Origin: JAVDCA01 sp035293985
Lineage (GTDB): Bacteria > Pseudomonadota > Alphaproteobacteria > Rhizobiales > Xanthobacteraceae
Reading direction: 5' to 3'
Length of the DNA stretch: 64,000 nucleotides
Assembly (NCBI GenBank): GCA_035293985.1
Contig: DATGLS010000017.1
Coordinates: 310,001-374,000, forward strand
The position numbers were made by a program, and so were the translations under genes. Of the stretch, positions 1-8,338 are shown in pieces. Each line of letters opens with the position of its first letter. The stretch's first letter is position 1. The notes below the pieces were generated by a model. That model searched no databases and was not told where the DNA came from. It saw only the letters and a list, made by a program, of their open reading frames with translations.

Positions 1-255
1 GCCCTTGATCGGCACCCGGCGGATCAGGCCCCAGGCGAGCAGCTCCTTGATCGAGGTCGAGATGTTGGAGCGCGCCAGCCCGAGCAGGTCGGCGATCTCC
101 TCGGCGGTGCGCGGCCGGTCCGACACGTAGAGCAGCGCATGGATCTGGCTGACCGAGCGGTTGACCCCCCAGCGCCCGCCGAGGTCGCCCCAATGCAGGA
201 CGAAGCGCTCGAGCGCGACCGGAAGCCTTTTCCCATATTCCGAAATTTCTGTCAT
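1..255 (-). CDS. GbsR/MarR-family transcriptional regulator (partial, 3' end off the left edge)
   Basis: The first 85 codons are present, beginning MTEISEYGKRLPVALERF and containing a winged-helix segment (about residues 35-80, PRTAEEIADLLGLARSNIST) in which the recognition helix LARSNISTSIKELL is clear. The reading frame is open to base 1, so the C-terminal half is outside the window. GbsR-type proteins are dimeric repressors that often control osmolyte or efflux genes. It lies downstream of and on the same strand as the RND pump, so the pump is the obvious candidate target, but this is inference. No Shine-Dalgarno precedes the ATG at 255. A -35/-10 pair ends seven bases before it and a long palindrome is centred on it, suggesting a leaderless, autoregulated mRNA. 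Confidence 0.8.
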   Translation of the reverse strand, partial: MTEISEYGKRLPVALERFVLHWGDLGGRWGVNRSVSQIHALLYVSDRPRTAEEIADLLGLARSNISTSIKELLAWGLIRRVPIKG

Positions 256-271
256 GACAGAAATATCGGAA
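238..271. promoter_or_regulatory. 34-bp palindromic operator centred on the start codon of the GbsR-like gene
   Basis: Bases 238-271 form an inverted repeat centred between 254 and 255 in which 16 of 17 pairs match; the only mismatch is 244/265. The inner 20 bp (245-264) ATTTCTGTCATGACAGAAAT are a perfect palindrome. The start codon (255-253, minus strand) sits at the dyad and the probable -10 box lies in one arm. A dimeric MarR/GbsR protein binding here would block both RNA polymerase and, on a leaderless mRNA, start-site access. Confidence 0.75.
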
Positions 272-290
272 AATGCGGAACGACTGTCAA
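262..290 (-). promoter_or_regulatory. Sigma70-like promoter of the GbsR-like gene
   Basis: On the minus strand TTGACA (290-285) is a perfect -35 box, followed by a 17-bp spacer and GATATT (267-262, 4 of 6 matches to TATAAT). The seventh base after the -10 box is the A of the ATG at 255, which would make the transcript leaderless. It lies in the 96-bp gap after the RND permease, so the regulator can be transcribed separately. Confidence 0.55.
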
Positions 291-351
291 GGGTCGCCGC
301 GGAAGCGACGGTTAACGGGCGATTGCAGGGTCAGCCAATGGGCGGCTGCGC

Positions 352-3300
352 TCACTCAGCGGCCATCCGCTCGACCGGCGGCGGCGGCAGCTCGTGCCGC
401 ACCGCGCGACGGGTCATCCAGTGGTTGAGGCGGTCGAGATAGAGGTAGATCACCGGCGTCGTGTAGAGCGTGAGCACCTGCGAGACCATCAAGCCGCCGA
501 CGATCGCGATGCCCATCGGGCGGCGCAGCTCGGAGCCGGCGCCGAAGCCGATCGCGAGCGGCAGCCCGCCGAACAGCGCCGCCATCGTCGTCATCATGAT
601 GGGACGGAAGCGCAGCAGGCAGGCCTCGTGAATCGATTCGACCGGGGTCTTCCCGTGGTGGCGCTCCGCCTCCAGGGCGAAGTCGATCATCATGATGGCG
701 TTCTTCTTGACGATGCCGATCAGCAGGATGATGCCGATGATGGCGATGACGGTGAGATCGAAGCGAAAGAGCATCAGCATGATGAGCGCGCCGACGCCGG
801 CGGACGGCAGCGCCGACAGGATGGTGATCGGGTGGATGTAGCTCTCGTAGAGCAGCCCGAGCACGATGTAGACGACGAGGATCGCGGCCACGACCAGAAG
901 CGGCATCGAGCTGAGCGAGCGCTGGAACTCGGCCGCGGTGCCCTGGAAGGTGCCCTGCAGGGTTATCGGCGTGTGCAGGTCCGACTCGATCTGGTTGATG
1001 CGCTCGACCGCCTGACCCAGCGCGTAGCCGGGCGCGATGTTGAACGCGAGCGTGACCGAGGGGAACTGGCCCTGGTGGTTGACGGTCAGCGGCTCGACCT
1101 TGGTGCTCAGGTGCGCGATGGCGCTGAGCGGCACGCGCTGGCCGGTCGGCGTCGTGATGTAGATGCGCGACAGCGCGTTGCGATCGTTCTGGAACTGCGG
1201 CTCGACCTCGAGGATCACCTTGTACTGCTGACTCGACGTGTAGATGGTCGAAACCTGCCGCTGACCGAAGGCGTCGTAGAGCGTCTGGTCGATCAAGCTC
1301 AGCGACAGGCCGAGGCGGTAGGCGGCGTTGCGGTCGATGGTCACTGCGACGTGCGGCGAGGCGATCTGCTGGTCGGAGGCGACGTCCTGCAGCTCCGGTG
1401 CCTTCATCATTTGCGCCTGCAGGATCGGCGCCCAGTGGTTGAGCTCGCCGGTGTCCGTGTCCGTGAGCGTATACTGGTATTCGGTCTGGCTGAGCCGGCC
1501 GCCGACCGTGACGTCCTGGCCGGCCTGCATGAAGAACTTCGCGCCCTGCACCTGCGCGACCTTGGGGCGCAGCCGCTGGATGACCTGTTGCGCCGACGCG
1601 TCGCGCTCGGACAGCGGCTTGAGCTGGATGAACAGGCGGGCGGTGTTCTCGCTCGAGTTGCCGCCGGTCGCGCCGGCGAAGCCGACCACGGCGGCGACCG
1701 CCGGATCCTGCGAGATGATCTCGGCGAACTGGTTCTCGATCTTGGTGATGGCGGCGAACGAGGTGTCCTGCCGCGCCTCCGCCTGCCCGAACACGAAGCC
1801 GGTGTCCTGCTCGGGGAAGAAGCCCTTGGGAATCTTCACGTAGAGGACGCCCGTGACGACGATCAGCCCGAGCGTGAGCACCAGCATCAGCATCTGGTGA
1901 CGGAAGACCCATTTGAGGCCGCGGTCGTAGCCGCCGATCAGCCAGGCGAACGTGCGTTCCGACCAGCGGCTGACGAAATTGGTGCCGTGCGCGCTCTCGC
2001 GGGTGAGGAAGCGCGAGCACATCACCGGCGTGAGCGTGAGCGAGACGAAGCCCGACACCAGCACGGCGGTCGTCACCGTCATGGCAAACTCGCGAAACAG
2101 CCGACCGATGATGCCGCCCATGAACAAGAGCGGGATGAACACGGCGACCAGCGAGATGGTGATGGAGATGATGGTGAAGCCGATCTGCCCGGCGCCGCGG
2201 ATGGCGGCCTCGAACGGGGGCAGGCCCTCCTCCAGGTAACGCACGATGTTCTCGATCATCACGATCGCGTCGTCGACGACGAAGCCGACCGCGATGGTGA
2301 GGCCCATGAGCGAGAGGTTGTCGAGGCTGTAGCCGAGCGCGTACATCACGCCGAAGGTGCCGACCAGCGACAGGGGCACCACGATGCTGGGAATGATGGT
2401 GGCCCACAGGTTGTGCAGGAAGAGGAAGATCACCAGCACCACGAGGGTGATCGTCAGCAGCAGCGTGACCTCGACGTCGCGGACCGATTCGCGGATGTTG
2501 AGCGAACGGTCGGAGACGAGGTCGACATGGACCGAGGGCGGCAGCGACGCGAGCAGGGTCGGCAGCTGCGCCTTGATCTGGTCGACCACCGCGAGCGTGT
2601 TCGACCCCGCCTGGCGCTTGATCAGCACGAGCTCGATCTGCTTGCGGCCGACCCAGGCGCCGGTCCGCGGCAGCTTCGAGGAATCGATCGCGCGCCCGAC
2701 GTCCTTGACCCGCACCGGCGCGCCGTTGCGATAGGCGACGATGACGTTGTCGAACGTCTGGGCGTTGAACAACTGGTCGTTGGTGTCCAGCGGGAACACC
2801 TGCTGGGCGCCCTCCAGGTTGCCCTTGGGCTCGTCGAGGCTCGCCGCGGTGAGCGCGTTGTGCACGTCCTCGAGCCCGATGCCGCGCGCGGCGAGCGCCA
2901 GCGGATTGACCTGCACGTGCACCGCATATTGCTGCTGGCCGGCGATATCGACCTCGGAGACGCCGGTGATGGTGGAGAGCTTCTGCGCCAGGATGTTGTA
3001 GGCGTAGTCGTCGACCCGGTAGATCGGCAGCGCGTCGGACGAGGCCGCATAGATCAGGATCGCGCGCTCGGCCGGGTTGGTCTTCTTGTAGGTGGGCGGC
3101 GACGGCAGATCCTTGGGCAGGAGGCCGCTCGCCGCGTTGATCGCGGTCTGCACGTCGCCGGCGGCGCCGTCGATGTTGCGGTTGAGGTCGAACTGCAGCG
3201 TGATCGTGCTGATGCCGAGGCCACTGGTCGAGGTCATCTGCGCGAGGCCGGGAATCTGCGCGAATTGCTGCTCGAGCGGGGTGGCGACCGCCGACGCCAT

Positions 3301-3474
3301 GGTGTCGGGGTTCGCGCCGGGCAGTTGCGAGGTGACCACGATGGTGGGGAAATCGACGGTCGGCAGCGCCGAGACCGGCAGGAGCTCGTAGCTCGCGATG
3401 CCGAAGATGAGGATGCCCGCCATCAGCAGCGACGTGCCGATCGGACGCCGGATGAAGGTCTCGGAAATGTTCAT
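352..3474 (-). CDS. RND multidrug efflux transporter permease (MdtB/MdtC-like)
   Basis: 1040 residues, the normal size of a hydrophobe/amphiphile-efflux RND pump: proton-driven inner-membrane permease that works with a periplasmic adaptor and an outer-membrane channel. The start MNISETFIRRPIGTSLLMAG is typical of the MdtB/MdtC/MuxB branch. Transmembrane segment 1 is at about 12-30, the first porter loop follows, and the TM4 motif GFVVDDAIVMIENI carries the paired aspartates of the proton relay. A second half repeats the layout. Its ATG overlaps the TGA of the adaptor gene (ATGA at 3471-3474), so the two are translationally coupled. No outer-membrane TolC-type gene is in the window. Substrates cannot be predicted. 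Confidence 0.93.
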   Translation of the reverse strand: MNISETFIRRPIGTSLLMAGILIFGIASYELLPVSALPTVDFPTIVVTSQLPGANPDTMASAVATPLEQQFAQIPGLAQMTSTSGLGISTITLQFDLNRNIDGAAGDVQTAINAASGLLPKDLPSPPTYKKTNPAERAILIYAASSDALPIYRVDDYAYNILAQKLSTITGVSEVDIAGQQQYAVHVQVNPLALAARGIGLEDVHNALTAASLDEPKGNLEGAQQVFPLDTNDQLFNAQTFDNVIVAYRNGAPVRVKDVGRAIDSSKLPRTGAWVGRKQIELVLIKRQAGSNTLAVVDQIKAQLPTLLASLPPSVHVDLVSDRSLNIRESVRDVEVTLLLTITLVVLVIFLFLHNLWATIIPSIVVPLSLVGTFGVMYALGYSLDNLSLMGLTIAVGFVVDDAIVMIENIVRYLEEGLPPFEAAIRGAGQIGFTIISITISLVAVFIPLLFMGGIIGRLFREFAMTVTTAVLVSGFVSLTLTPVMCSRFLTRESAHGTNFVSRWSERTFAWLIGGYDRGLKWVFRHQMLMLVLTLGLIVVTGVLYVKIPKGFFPEQDTGFVFGQAEARQDTSFAAITKIENQFAEIISQDPAVAAVVGFAGATGGNSSENTARLFIQLKPLSERDASAQQVIQRLRPKVAQVQGAKFFMQAGQDVTVGGRLSQTEYQYTLTDTDTGELNHWAPILQAQMMKAPELQDVASDQQIASPHVAVTIDRNAAYRLGLSLSLIDQTLYDAFGQRQVSTIYTSSQQYKVILEVEPQFQNDRNALSRIYITTPTGQRVPLSAIAHLSTKVEPLTVNHQGQFPSVTLAFNIAPGYALGQAVERINQIESDLHTPITLQGTFQGTAAEFQRSLSSMPLLVVAAILVVYIVLGLLYESYIHPITILSALPSAGVGALIMLMLFRFDLTVIAIIGIILLIGIVKKNAIMMIDFALEAERHHGKTPVESIHEACLLRFRPIMMTTMAALFGGLPLAIGFGAGSELRRPMGIAIVGGLMVSQVLTLYTTPVIYLYLDRLNHWMTRRAVRHELPPPPVERMAAE

Positions 3475-4694
3475 TGCGCGGCTTGCCCGCCGAGCTGTGC
3501 CTGCGCCTGCGGCGCTGTTTGTCCGGGAGCACCGAGCCTCACCTTGGCGCCGTCGGTCAACCGATACTGCCCCTCGACCACGATCCGCTCGCCGGGCTGC
3601 AAGCCCTGACCGATCACCGCCAGGTCCTCCTGGTTCGCGGCGACCACGACGGGCCGACGCTTCACCGTGTCGTCATTGCCGATCACATAGACGTAGGCGC
3701 CGTTCGGTCCTTCCATGACCGCCACTTGCGGCACCGTCACGGCGTTCTCGCGCGTCGACAGCACGATGCGTGCGTTGACGAACTGGCCCGGCCACAAGGG
3801 CTCGTCGGCATTGGCGAACTGGGCCTTCAGGTGAATGGTCCCGGTCGCCTGGTCGACCTGGTTGTCGACGAGGGTCAGCTCGCCCTCTGCGATCCTGGTC
3901 TTGTCGTCCATCGCGTAGGCGATCACCTTGAGCTTCGTGTGCTGCTGACTCTCGCTCTTTCGGATATCGCCGAGCCGCTCGGCCGGAACCGTGAAACTCA
4001 CGAAGATGGGGCGGAGCTGGGTGATGGTGACGAGGTTTGCACTTTGCGCCGCCTGGACCAGATTGCCGATGTCGACCAGGCGCTGGCCGGTGCGGCCATC
4101 GATCGGCGACTTCACCAGCGAGTATTCGAGATTGAGCTTGGCGGTATCGATCTGCGCCTGGTCGGCCTTGATAGACGCCTGCAGCTGGCCGACCGTCGCC
4201 TTCTGCTGATCGTAACCCTGCCGCGTCTGGAAGCCCGGGGTGAGGAGCTTTGCGGCGCGCTCGAGGTCGAGCTGAGCCGATTGCAGCTGCGCCGCGTCCT
4301 TCTCCTTGGTTGCCTCCGCCTGCTGGACAGCATTCTGGAACGGACGCGGATCGATCTGGAACAGCGAATCGCCGGTCTTCACCTCCTGGCCTTCGCGAAA
4401 GAAGACCTTGGTGATCTGCCCATCGACGCGCGACTTCACCGCTACCGTGTTGAAGGCCTGAACGGTGCCCAGGCCTTCCACATAGACTGGCATGTTGCGG
4501 TTCTCCGCGGTTCCCGCGGTGACCGGAACGGGAGGAGGCCCTTTGTCATTGATGGTTGCCTTGGCGGCGAAACCCGGGATTCCGAGGCGCGACAGCAGTT
4601 CCCGACCCGACTCCGGCACGCCGAAACGCCAGAACAGTCCGCCGACAATCAGCAGAATGAGAACCACGAGAAAAATCGCTCGCTTCCAGCGCAT
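3471..4694 (-). CDS. RND efflux periplasmic adaptor (HlyD/MdtA-like membrane fusion protein)
   Basis: 407 residues starting MRWKRAIFLVVLILLIV. This ATG is preferred over an upstream start (4838) because it directly precedes the N-terminal membrane anchor (about 5-25). The rest matches a membrane-fusion protein: lipoyl/barrel-sandwich halves (VAVKSRVDGQITKVFFREGQEVKTGD and the SPIDGRTGQRLVDIGNLV return strand), a coiled-coil hairpin between them rich in Ala/Gln/Lys, then beta-barrel and membrane-proximal domains. It bridges the downstream permease to an outer-membrane duct. It is the first gene of the pump operon. Confidence 0.92.
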   Translation of the reverse strand: MRWKRAIFLVVLILLIVGGLFWRFGVPESGRELLSRLGIPGFAAKATINDKGPPPVPVTAGTAENRNMPVYVEGLGTVQAFNTVAVKSRVDGQITKVFFREGQEVKTGDSLFQIDPRPFQNAVQQAEATKEKDAAQLQSAQLDLERAAKLLTPGFQTRQGYDQQKATVGQLQASIKADQAQIDTAKLNLEYSLVKSPIDGRTGQRLVDIGNLVQAAQSANLVTITQLRPIFVSFTVPAERLGDIRKSESQQHTKLKVIAYAMDDKTRIAEGELTLVDNQVDQATGTIHLKAQFANADEPLWPGQFVNARIVLSTRENAVTVPQVAVMEGPNGAYVYVIGNDDTVKRRPVVVAANQEDLAVIGQGLQPGERIVVEGQYRLTDGAKVRLGAPGQTAPQAQAQLGGQAAQ

Positions 4695-4773
4695 AAATGA
4701 CCTGCCGCGGCTGACGGATCGCGCACTGGATGCTTCCGCGCACGCGCCCTTGACGCTCGTACGCCCCACGCGG

Positions 4774-4802
4774 ATATAAGTTCCTAACAGACGCCAAGGC
4801 AA
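4774..4802 (-). promoter_or_regulatory. Possible promoter of the RND pump operon
   Basis: Minus strand TTGCCT (4802-4797), a 17-bp spacer and TTATAT (4779-4774), about 80 bp before the adaptor start. The spacing is ideal and both boxes are moderate matches. The palindrome seen at 238-271 has no copy here. Confidence 0.35.
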
Positions 4803-4905
4803 GCGCGTGGGGGGTCTCGAAAGCTTACAATTTGGCAACTTATCGCGAAGCTCGGCTTGATGTCAGGCGATCCTCGGGGGCGGCGCGTTACGAGCGGGTA
4901 TTTCC

Positions 4906-5301
4906 ATGTCGATCCTCAGGCTGGCCACTGCACTGTCCATTTGCGCGTTGATCGCAGGCTGTGGCCCGGGCCCGCAGGGGCCGCAGGGACCGGCCGGCCC
5001 GCAAGGCCCGCCCGGCGCCAAGGGCGACCCCGGTCCGCAAGGCCCGCCCGGACCGCAAGGGCCGCAAGGACAGGCAGGTCCTGCCGGCCCGGCGGCGGCG
5101 ATCCGCATCGTCCGCAAGGATTGCATCTCCACCACCTGCGTCGCCGAATGTGCGGCGAACGAGGTTCTGGTGACGGCCTATTGCGGCACGAACCGCGGTC
5201 AGGCGACGTTCCTCACCGAACGCTCGGCCTCGTGCGGCGTCGTCCCCAATCCGGCGAGCAGCCCGCTGGTGGTGGTTTGCGCCTCGTCGGACTCGCATTG
5301 A
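4906..5301 (+). CDS. Small collagen-like lipoprotein
   Basis: 131 residues. A signal peptide ends in the lipobox LIAGC, so Cys19 should be acylated and the protein membrane anchored. Residues 22-63 are 14 uninterrupted Gly-Xaa-Yaa triplets rich in Pro, Gln and Lys (for example GPQGPPGAKGDPGPQG), a collagen-type repeat. The remaining approximately 65 residues are a compact tail with six cysteines (DCISTTCVAEC and three more), consistent with a disulphide-bonded head. Bacterial collagen-like proteins form trimers on the surface; that role here is inference. It stands alone between the divergent pump operon and a convergent transporter gene. I do not recognise a named family. Confidence 0.75.
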   Translation: MSILRLATALSICALIAGCGPGPQGPQGPAGPQGPPGAKGDPGPQGPPGPQGPQGQAGPAGPAAAIRIVRKDCISTTCVAECAANEVLVTAYCGTNRGQATFLTERSASCGVVPNPASSPLVVVCASSDSH

Positions 5302-5314
5302 AAAGGCGCTGAGT

Positions 5315-5340
5315 CCAGCTGCGCTCAACGCCGCAGCTGG
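5315..5340. terminator. Possible shared hairpin terminator between convergent genes
   Basis: CCAGCTGCG (5315-5323) pairs perfectly with CGCAGCTGG (5332-5340) across an 8-base loop, between the collagen-like gene and the convergent EamA gene, whose last codons it overlaps. There is no immediate T tract on either strand; on the minus strand TTTT follows about 14 bases later. Confidence 0.3.
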
Positions 5341-6203
5341 AACGCCACCAGGGCGGCGATCATGATCGCGCCGCCCACCGCCTGCACGGGCGTGAGCACC
5401 TCGCCGAGCAGCAGCGCGCTGCCGATCGCCGTGAGCAGCGGCTCGAGATTCATCACCAGCGCGGTGCGGAACGGCCCGACCCGGATCGTCGAGATGAACG
5501 TCGCGAGGATCGCGATGATGGTGACGACGCTGATCGCGGCGAGCGCCGTCCAGCCGGCCGTGGTCTGCGGCGGATGCCACGTGCGCGTCACGCCCGAGAT
5601 CGCGACGAACACGACGGTCGAGGACAGCAGCGAGTACCAGGTGGTCAGCCGCGCGTCGGACTTCGCGAGCTGTGCGCGCGAGATCAGCAGCATCGCGGCT
5701 CGGCTGACTGCGCCTGCGAACGAGAACAGGATGCCGACGACGGCAAGATCGCCCGGATGGGCGCCGATCATCAGGCTCAGCCCGAGGAAGGCGACGATCG
5801 CGGCGGTGATTCCGCGCCAGCTGAGCTGCTCCATGCCGGTGACGCCGGCGACGAGCCCGGTGATCAGCGGGTAGATGAAATAGGCGAGAATCGCGGTCGG
5901 CACGTCCATGCGCAGGATGGCCTCGAACACGCAATAGACGGTCACGGCGAACAACAGGCCCATGCCGAGCGCGATCCAGCGCTCGCGCGGCGTGAACGGC
6001 GCCGGCCGCGCGCCGACGCGCATCCAGGCCGCGAACAGGACGATGCCGACGACGCTGCGAAACGACAGCAGGGTCAGCACGTCCCCGCCCGAGTTGAACA
6101 CGACCTTGCCGAGCACGTCGGCGCAGGCGAACGCCGCCGCGGCGACCAAGCCGAGAAGGAGGCTCGTGGCGGCGGGCGCCGCCGGCTGGGACGTGGTGGA
6201 CAC
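5325..6203 (-). CDS. EamA/DMT-family transporter
   Basis: 292 residues with about ten hydrophobic segments arranged as two EamA repeats (first about 12-140, second about 155-290), the layout of drug/metabolite transporter exporters of the inner membrane. The start is GTG at 6203, nine bases after the argB stop, so it is probably co-transcribed with argB. The substrate cannot be read from the sequence; amino acids or metabolites are usual for the family. Confidence 0.85.
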   Translation of the reverse strand: MSTTSQPAAPAATSLLLGLVAAAAFACADVLGKVVFNSGGDVLTLLSFRSVVGIVLFAAWMRVGARPAPFTPRERWIALGMGLLFAVTVYCVFEAILRMDVPTAILAYFIYPLITGLVAGVTGMEQLSWRGITAAIVAFLGLSLMIGAHPGDLAVVGILFSFAGAVSRAAMLLISRAQLAKSDARLTTWYSLLSSTVVFVAISGVTRTWHPPQTTAGWTALAAISVVTIIAILATFISTIRVGPFRTALVMNLEPLLTAIGSALLLGEVLTPVQAVGGAIMIAALVAFQLRR

Positions 6204-6212
6204 GCTGCGGGG

Positions 6213-7097
6213 TCAGCGCCGGATGAGGGTGCCGGCGCCGTGGTCGGTGAGGAGCTCGAGCAGCACGGCGTGCTCGACCTTGCCGTCGAGGATGACGACG
6301 CCCTCGACGCCGGCCTCCAGCGCGTAGATGCAGGTCTCGACCTTGGGGATCATGCCGCCCGAGATGGTGCCGTCGGCGATCAGCGCGCGCGCGCCGTCGA
6401 TGGTGAGCTGCTTGATCAGGTTCTTCGACTTGTCGAGCACGCCCGGCACGTCGGTGAGGAGGAGCAGGCGCTTCGCCTTGAGCGCGCCGGCGATCGCGCC
6501 CGCGAAGGTGTCGGCATTGACGTTGTAGGTGCCGCCCTCGGCCGAGGTCGCGACCGGGGCGAGCACCGGGATGAGCTCGCGGCCGAGGATCTGGTTGAGC
6601 ACGGTGACGTCGACCTTGCTGGGCTCGCCGACGAAGCCGAGGTCGATGACCTTCTCTATCTGCGAGGTCTCGTCGATGACGGTGCGGTTCACCTTGCTGG
6701 CGACCACCATGTTGCCGTCCTTGCCGGACAGGCCGACCGCCTTGCCGCCCGCCTCGTTGATGTAGCCGACGATCTGCTTGTTGATCGAGCCGGACAGCAC
6801 CATCTCGACGATCTCGATCGTCGCCGCGTCGGTGACGCGCAGGCCGGCGGCGAATTCCGATTTGATGCCGAGCCGCTTGAGCATCTCGCCGATCTGCGGA
6901 CCGCCGCCGTGCACGACCACCGGGTTCACGGCGGTCTGCTCGAGCAGCACGATGTCGCGCGCGAAGCTGCGCGCGCTCGCCTCCTCGCCCATGGCGTGAC
7001 CGCCGTATTTCACCACGACGATCTCCTCGTCGTACTGTTGCATGTGCGGCAGCGCTTCCGACAGGACGCGGGCAATCTCGTACGGGCTGACGGCCAT
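6213..7097 (-). CDS. argB: Acetylglutamate kinase
   Basis: 294 residues, the usual length. It phosphorylates N-acetylglutamate with ATP, the second step of arginine synthesis, in the cytoplasm. The amino-acid-kinase signatures are visible: VVKYGGHAMG near residue 27 (phosphate-binding lysine), VHGGGPQI near 62 (acetylglutamate site) and the C-terminal GGMIPKVETC segment. In many alphaproteobacteria argB follows engB, as here, with a DUF423 gene between. No other arg genes are present. Confidence 0.96.
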   Translation of the reverse strand: MAVSPYEIARVLSEALPHMQQYDEEIVVVKYGGHAMGEEASARSFARDIVLLEQTAVNPVVVHGGGPQIGEMLKRLGIKSEFAAGLRVTDAATIEIVEMVLSGSINKQIVGYINEAGGKAVGLSGKDGNMVVASKVNRTVIDETSQIEKVIDLGFVGEPSKVDVTVLNQILGRELIPVLAPVATSAEGGTYNVNADTFAGAIAGALKAKRLLLLTDVPGVLDKSKNLIKQLTIDGARALIADGTISGGMIPKVETCIYALEAGVEGVVILDGKVEHAVLLELLTDHGAGTLIRR

Positions 7098-7261
7098 TGG
7101 ATGAGGTCCCCCGGGGCAGGTGCGGTTTTCTAGCGCATGTTCCGGCGAAGTGGATACCGGTTCGCCGAAAAAGAACTTGCGTCGAATGGAGAACGGTAGG
7201 GCGTACTCCGTTCCAAAGGAGCGGCATACGCTCTACCCGGAGCCGCGACGATGCGAAAGGG

Positions 7262-7642
7262 TCAGCCGCGCACGAGCGCGGTGAGCGCGGCCGCCGTCAC
7301 GGCGAGCCAGCTCGCGATGAGGACGATGCCGCCGCTCGGCGCCGCGAGCGGAAACAGGCGATGGTCGGCGAGCGCGCGCAGCGCGATGTCGGCGGAAAAG
7401 AGCGAGGCGCCGAGGATGAAGCCGATGGCCCCGGCAAGCGCGAGCGGCCGAAACAGCAATCCCTGATGCTGTGCGGCCGCGAGCGCGACCACGGCGGCGG
7501 CATGAAAGAGCAGCACCTGCCCGGCGCTGCCGAGGCCCGCGCCCGGCGCCGCATGGGCGCCGGCCGCGAGCAGCATCACGCCGGCGGCGCCCATCAGGCC
7601 GGCGAATGCGATCAGCACGGTTGGCGCCGCAGTTGAAATCAT
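7262..7642 (-). CDS. DUF423 family small membrane protein
   Basis: 126 residues with four hydrophobic helices (about 8-27, 40-58, 66-86, 102-122), matching the YgdD/DUF423 family of inner-membrane proteins of unknown function. The motif GAHA after helix 1 and LFHAAAVVALA are typical. An AGG-rich ribosome site (GGGGGAGGTCG) precedes the ATG. It begins 13 bases after the engB stop. 164 bases separate its end from argB. Confidence 0.85.
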   Translation of the reverse strand: MISTAAPTVLIAFAGLMGAAGVMLLAAGAHAAPGAGLGSAGQVLLFHAAAVVALAAAQHQGLLFRPLALAGAIGFILGASLFSADIALRALADHRLFPLAAPSGGIVLIASWLAVTAAALTALVRG

Positions 7643-7655
7643 CGACCTCCCCCGG

Positions 7656-8303
7656 TCATGCTTTCTCTGCGAGCAGCCGCGCGACGGCAGCGCGCAAGTC
7701 GTCGATCCCGGCCCCGCTACGGGTCGACGTCGCCAGCACGTCCGGATAGGCGGCCGGACGCGCGCGCACGGCGGCGGCCACTTGCGCGATGGTCGCCGCG
7801 AGTGCGTCGCCCTTCACCTCGTCGCTCTTGGTCAGCACGATCTCGTAGCTCACCGCCGCCTCGTCGAGCAGGTCGAGCACCTCGGCGTCGGCGGATTTGA
7901 GCCCGTGGCGCGAATCGACCAGCACATAGACGCGCGCGAGGTTGCGGCGGCCGCGCAGATAGGCGCGGATCAACCGGGTCCATTCGGCGACCTTCGCCTT
8001 GGGCGCGGCCGCGTAGCCGTAGCCCGGCATGTCGACGAGGTTGAGCAGGCCGCCGCCGGTGAAAAAGATCAGCTCCTGGGTGCGGCCGGGGGTGTTCGAG
8101 GTGCGCGCCAAGGCGTGGCGATTGGTGAGCGCGTTGATCAGGCTCGACTTGCCCACATTGGAGCGGCCCGCGAACGCGATCTCGACGCCGGCTTCGGGCG
8201 GCAGCGCCGCGAGCGAGCCGGCCGCCGTGGCGAAGCGCCAGTCCGCCGCGAACAGCTTGCGCCCGGTCTCGCTCTCGTGCGCCGTGAACGCCTGGGCGGA
8301 CAT
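7656..8303 (-). CDS. engB: Ribosome biogenesis GTP-binding protein YihA/YsxC (EngB)
   Basis: 215 residues. A small TRAFAC-class GTPase needed for assembly of the large ribosomal subunit. G1 is GRSNVGKS, G3 is DMPGYG and G4 is TKSD. The ATG at 8303 (MSAQAF) is chosen over a TTG six bases upstream because GAGGGG lies eight bases before it. It follows yidC by 35 bases in the rpmH-rnpA-yidC-engB block, a common alphaproteobacterial order. Confidence 0.95.
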   Translation of the reverse strand: MSAQAFTAHESETGRKLFAADWRFATAAGSLAALPPEAGVEIAFAGRSNVGKSSLINALTNRHALARTSNTPGRTQELIFFTGGGLLNLVDMPGYGYAAAPKAKVAEWTRLIRAYLRGRRNLARVYVLVDSRHGLKSADAEVLDLLDEAAVSYEIVLTKSDEVKGDALAATIAQVAAAVRARPAAYPDVLATSTRSGAGIDDLRAAVARLLAEKA

Positions 8304-8338
8304 GCGCAATGCCCCTCGCGGTCAGTCGGCGCTTGCCG

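Noticed and set aside
394..3609. A 1071-codon open frame on the plus strand opposite the RND permease
   Set aside because: Asp/Arg/His-rich composition of a frame antisense to a GC-rich gene; the minus strand encodes a clear RND pump.
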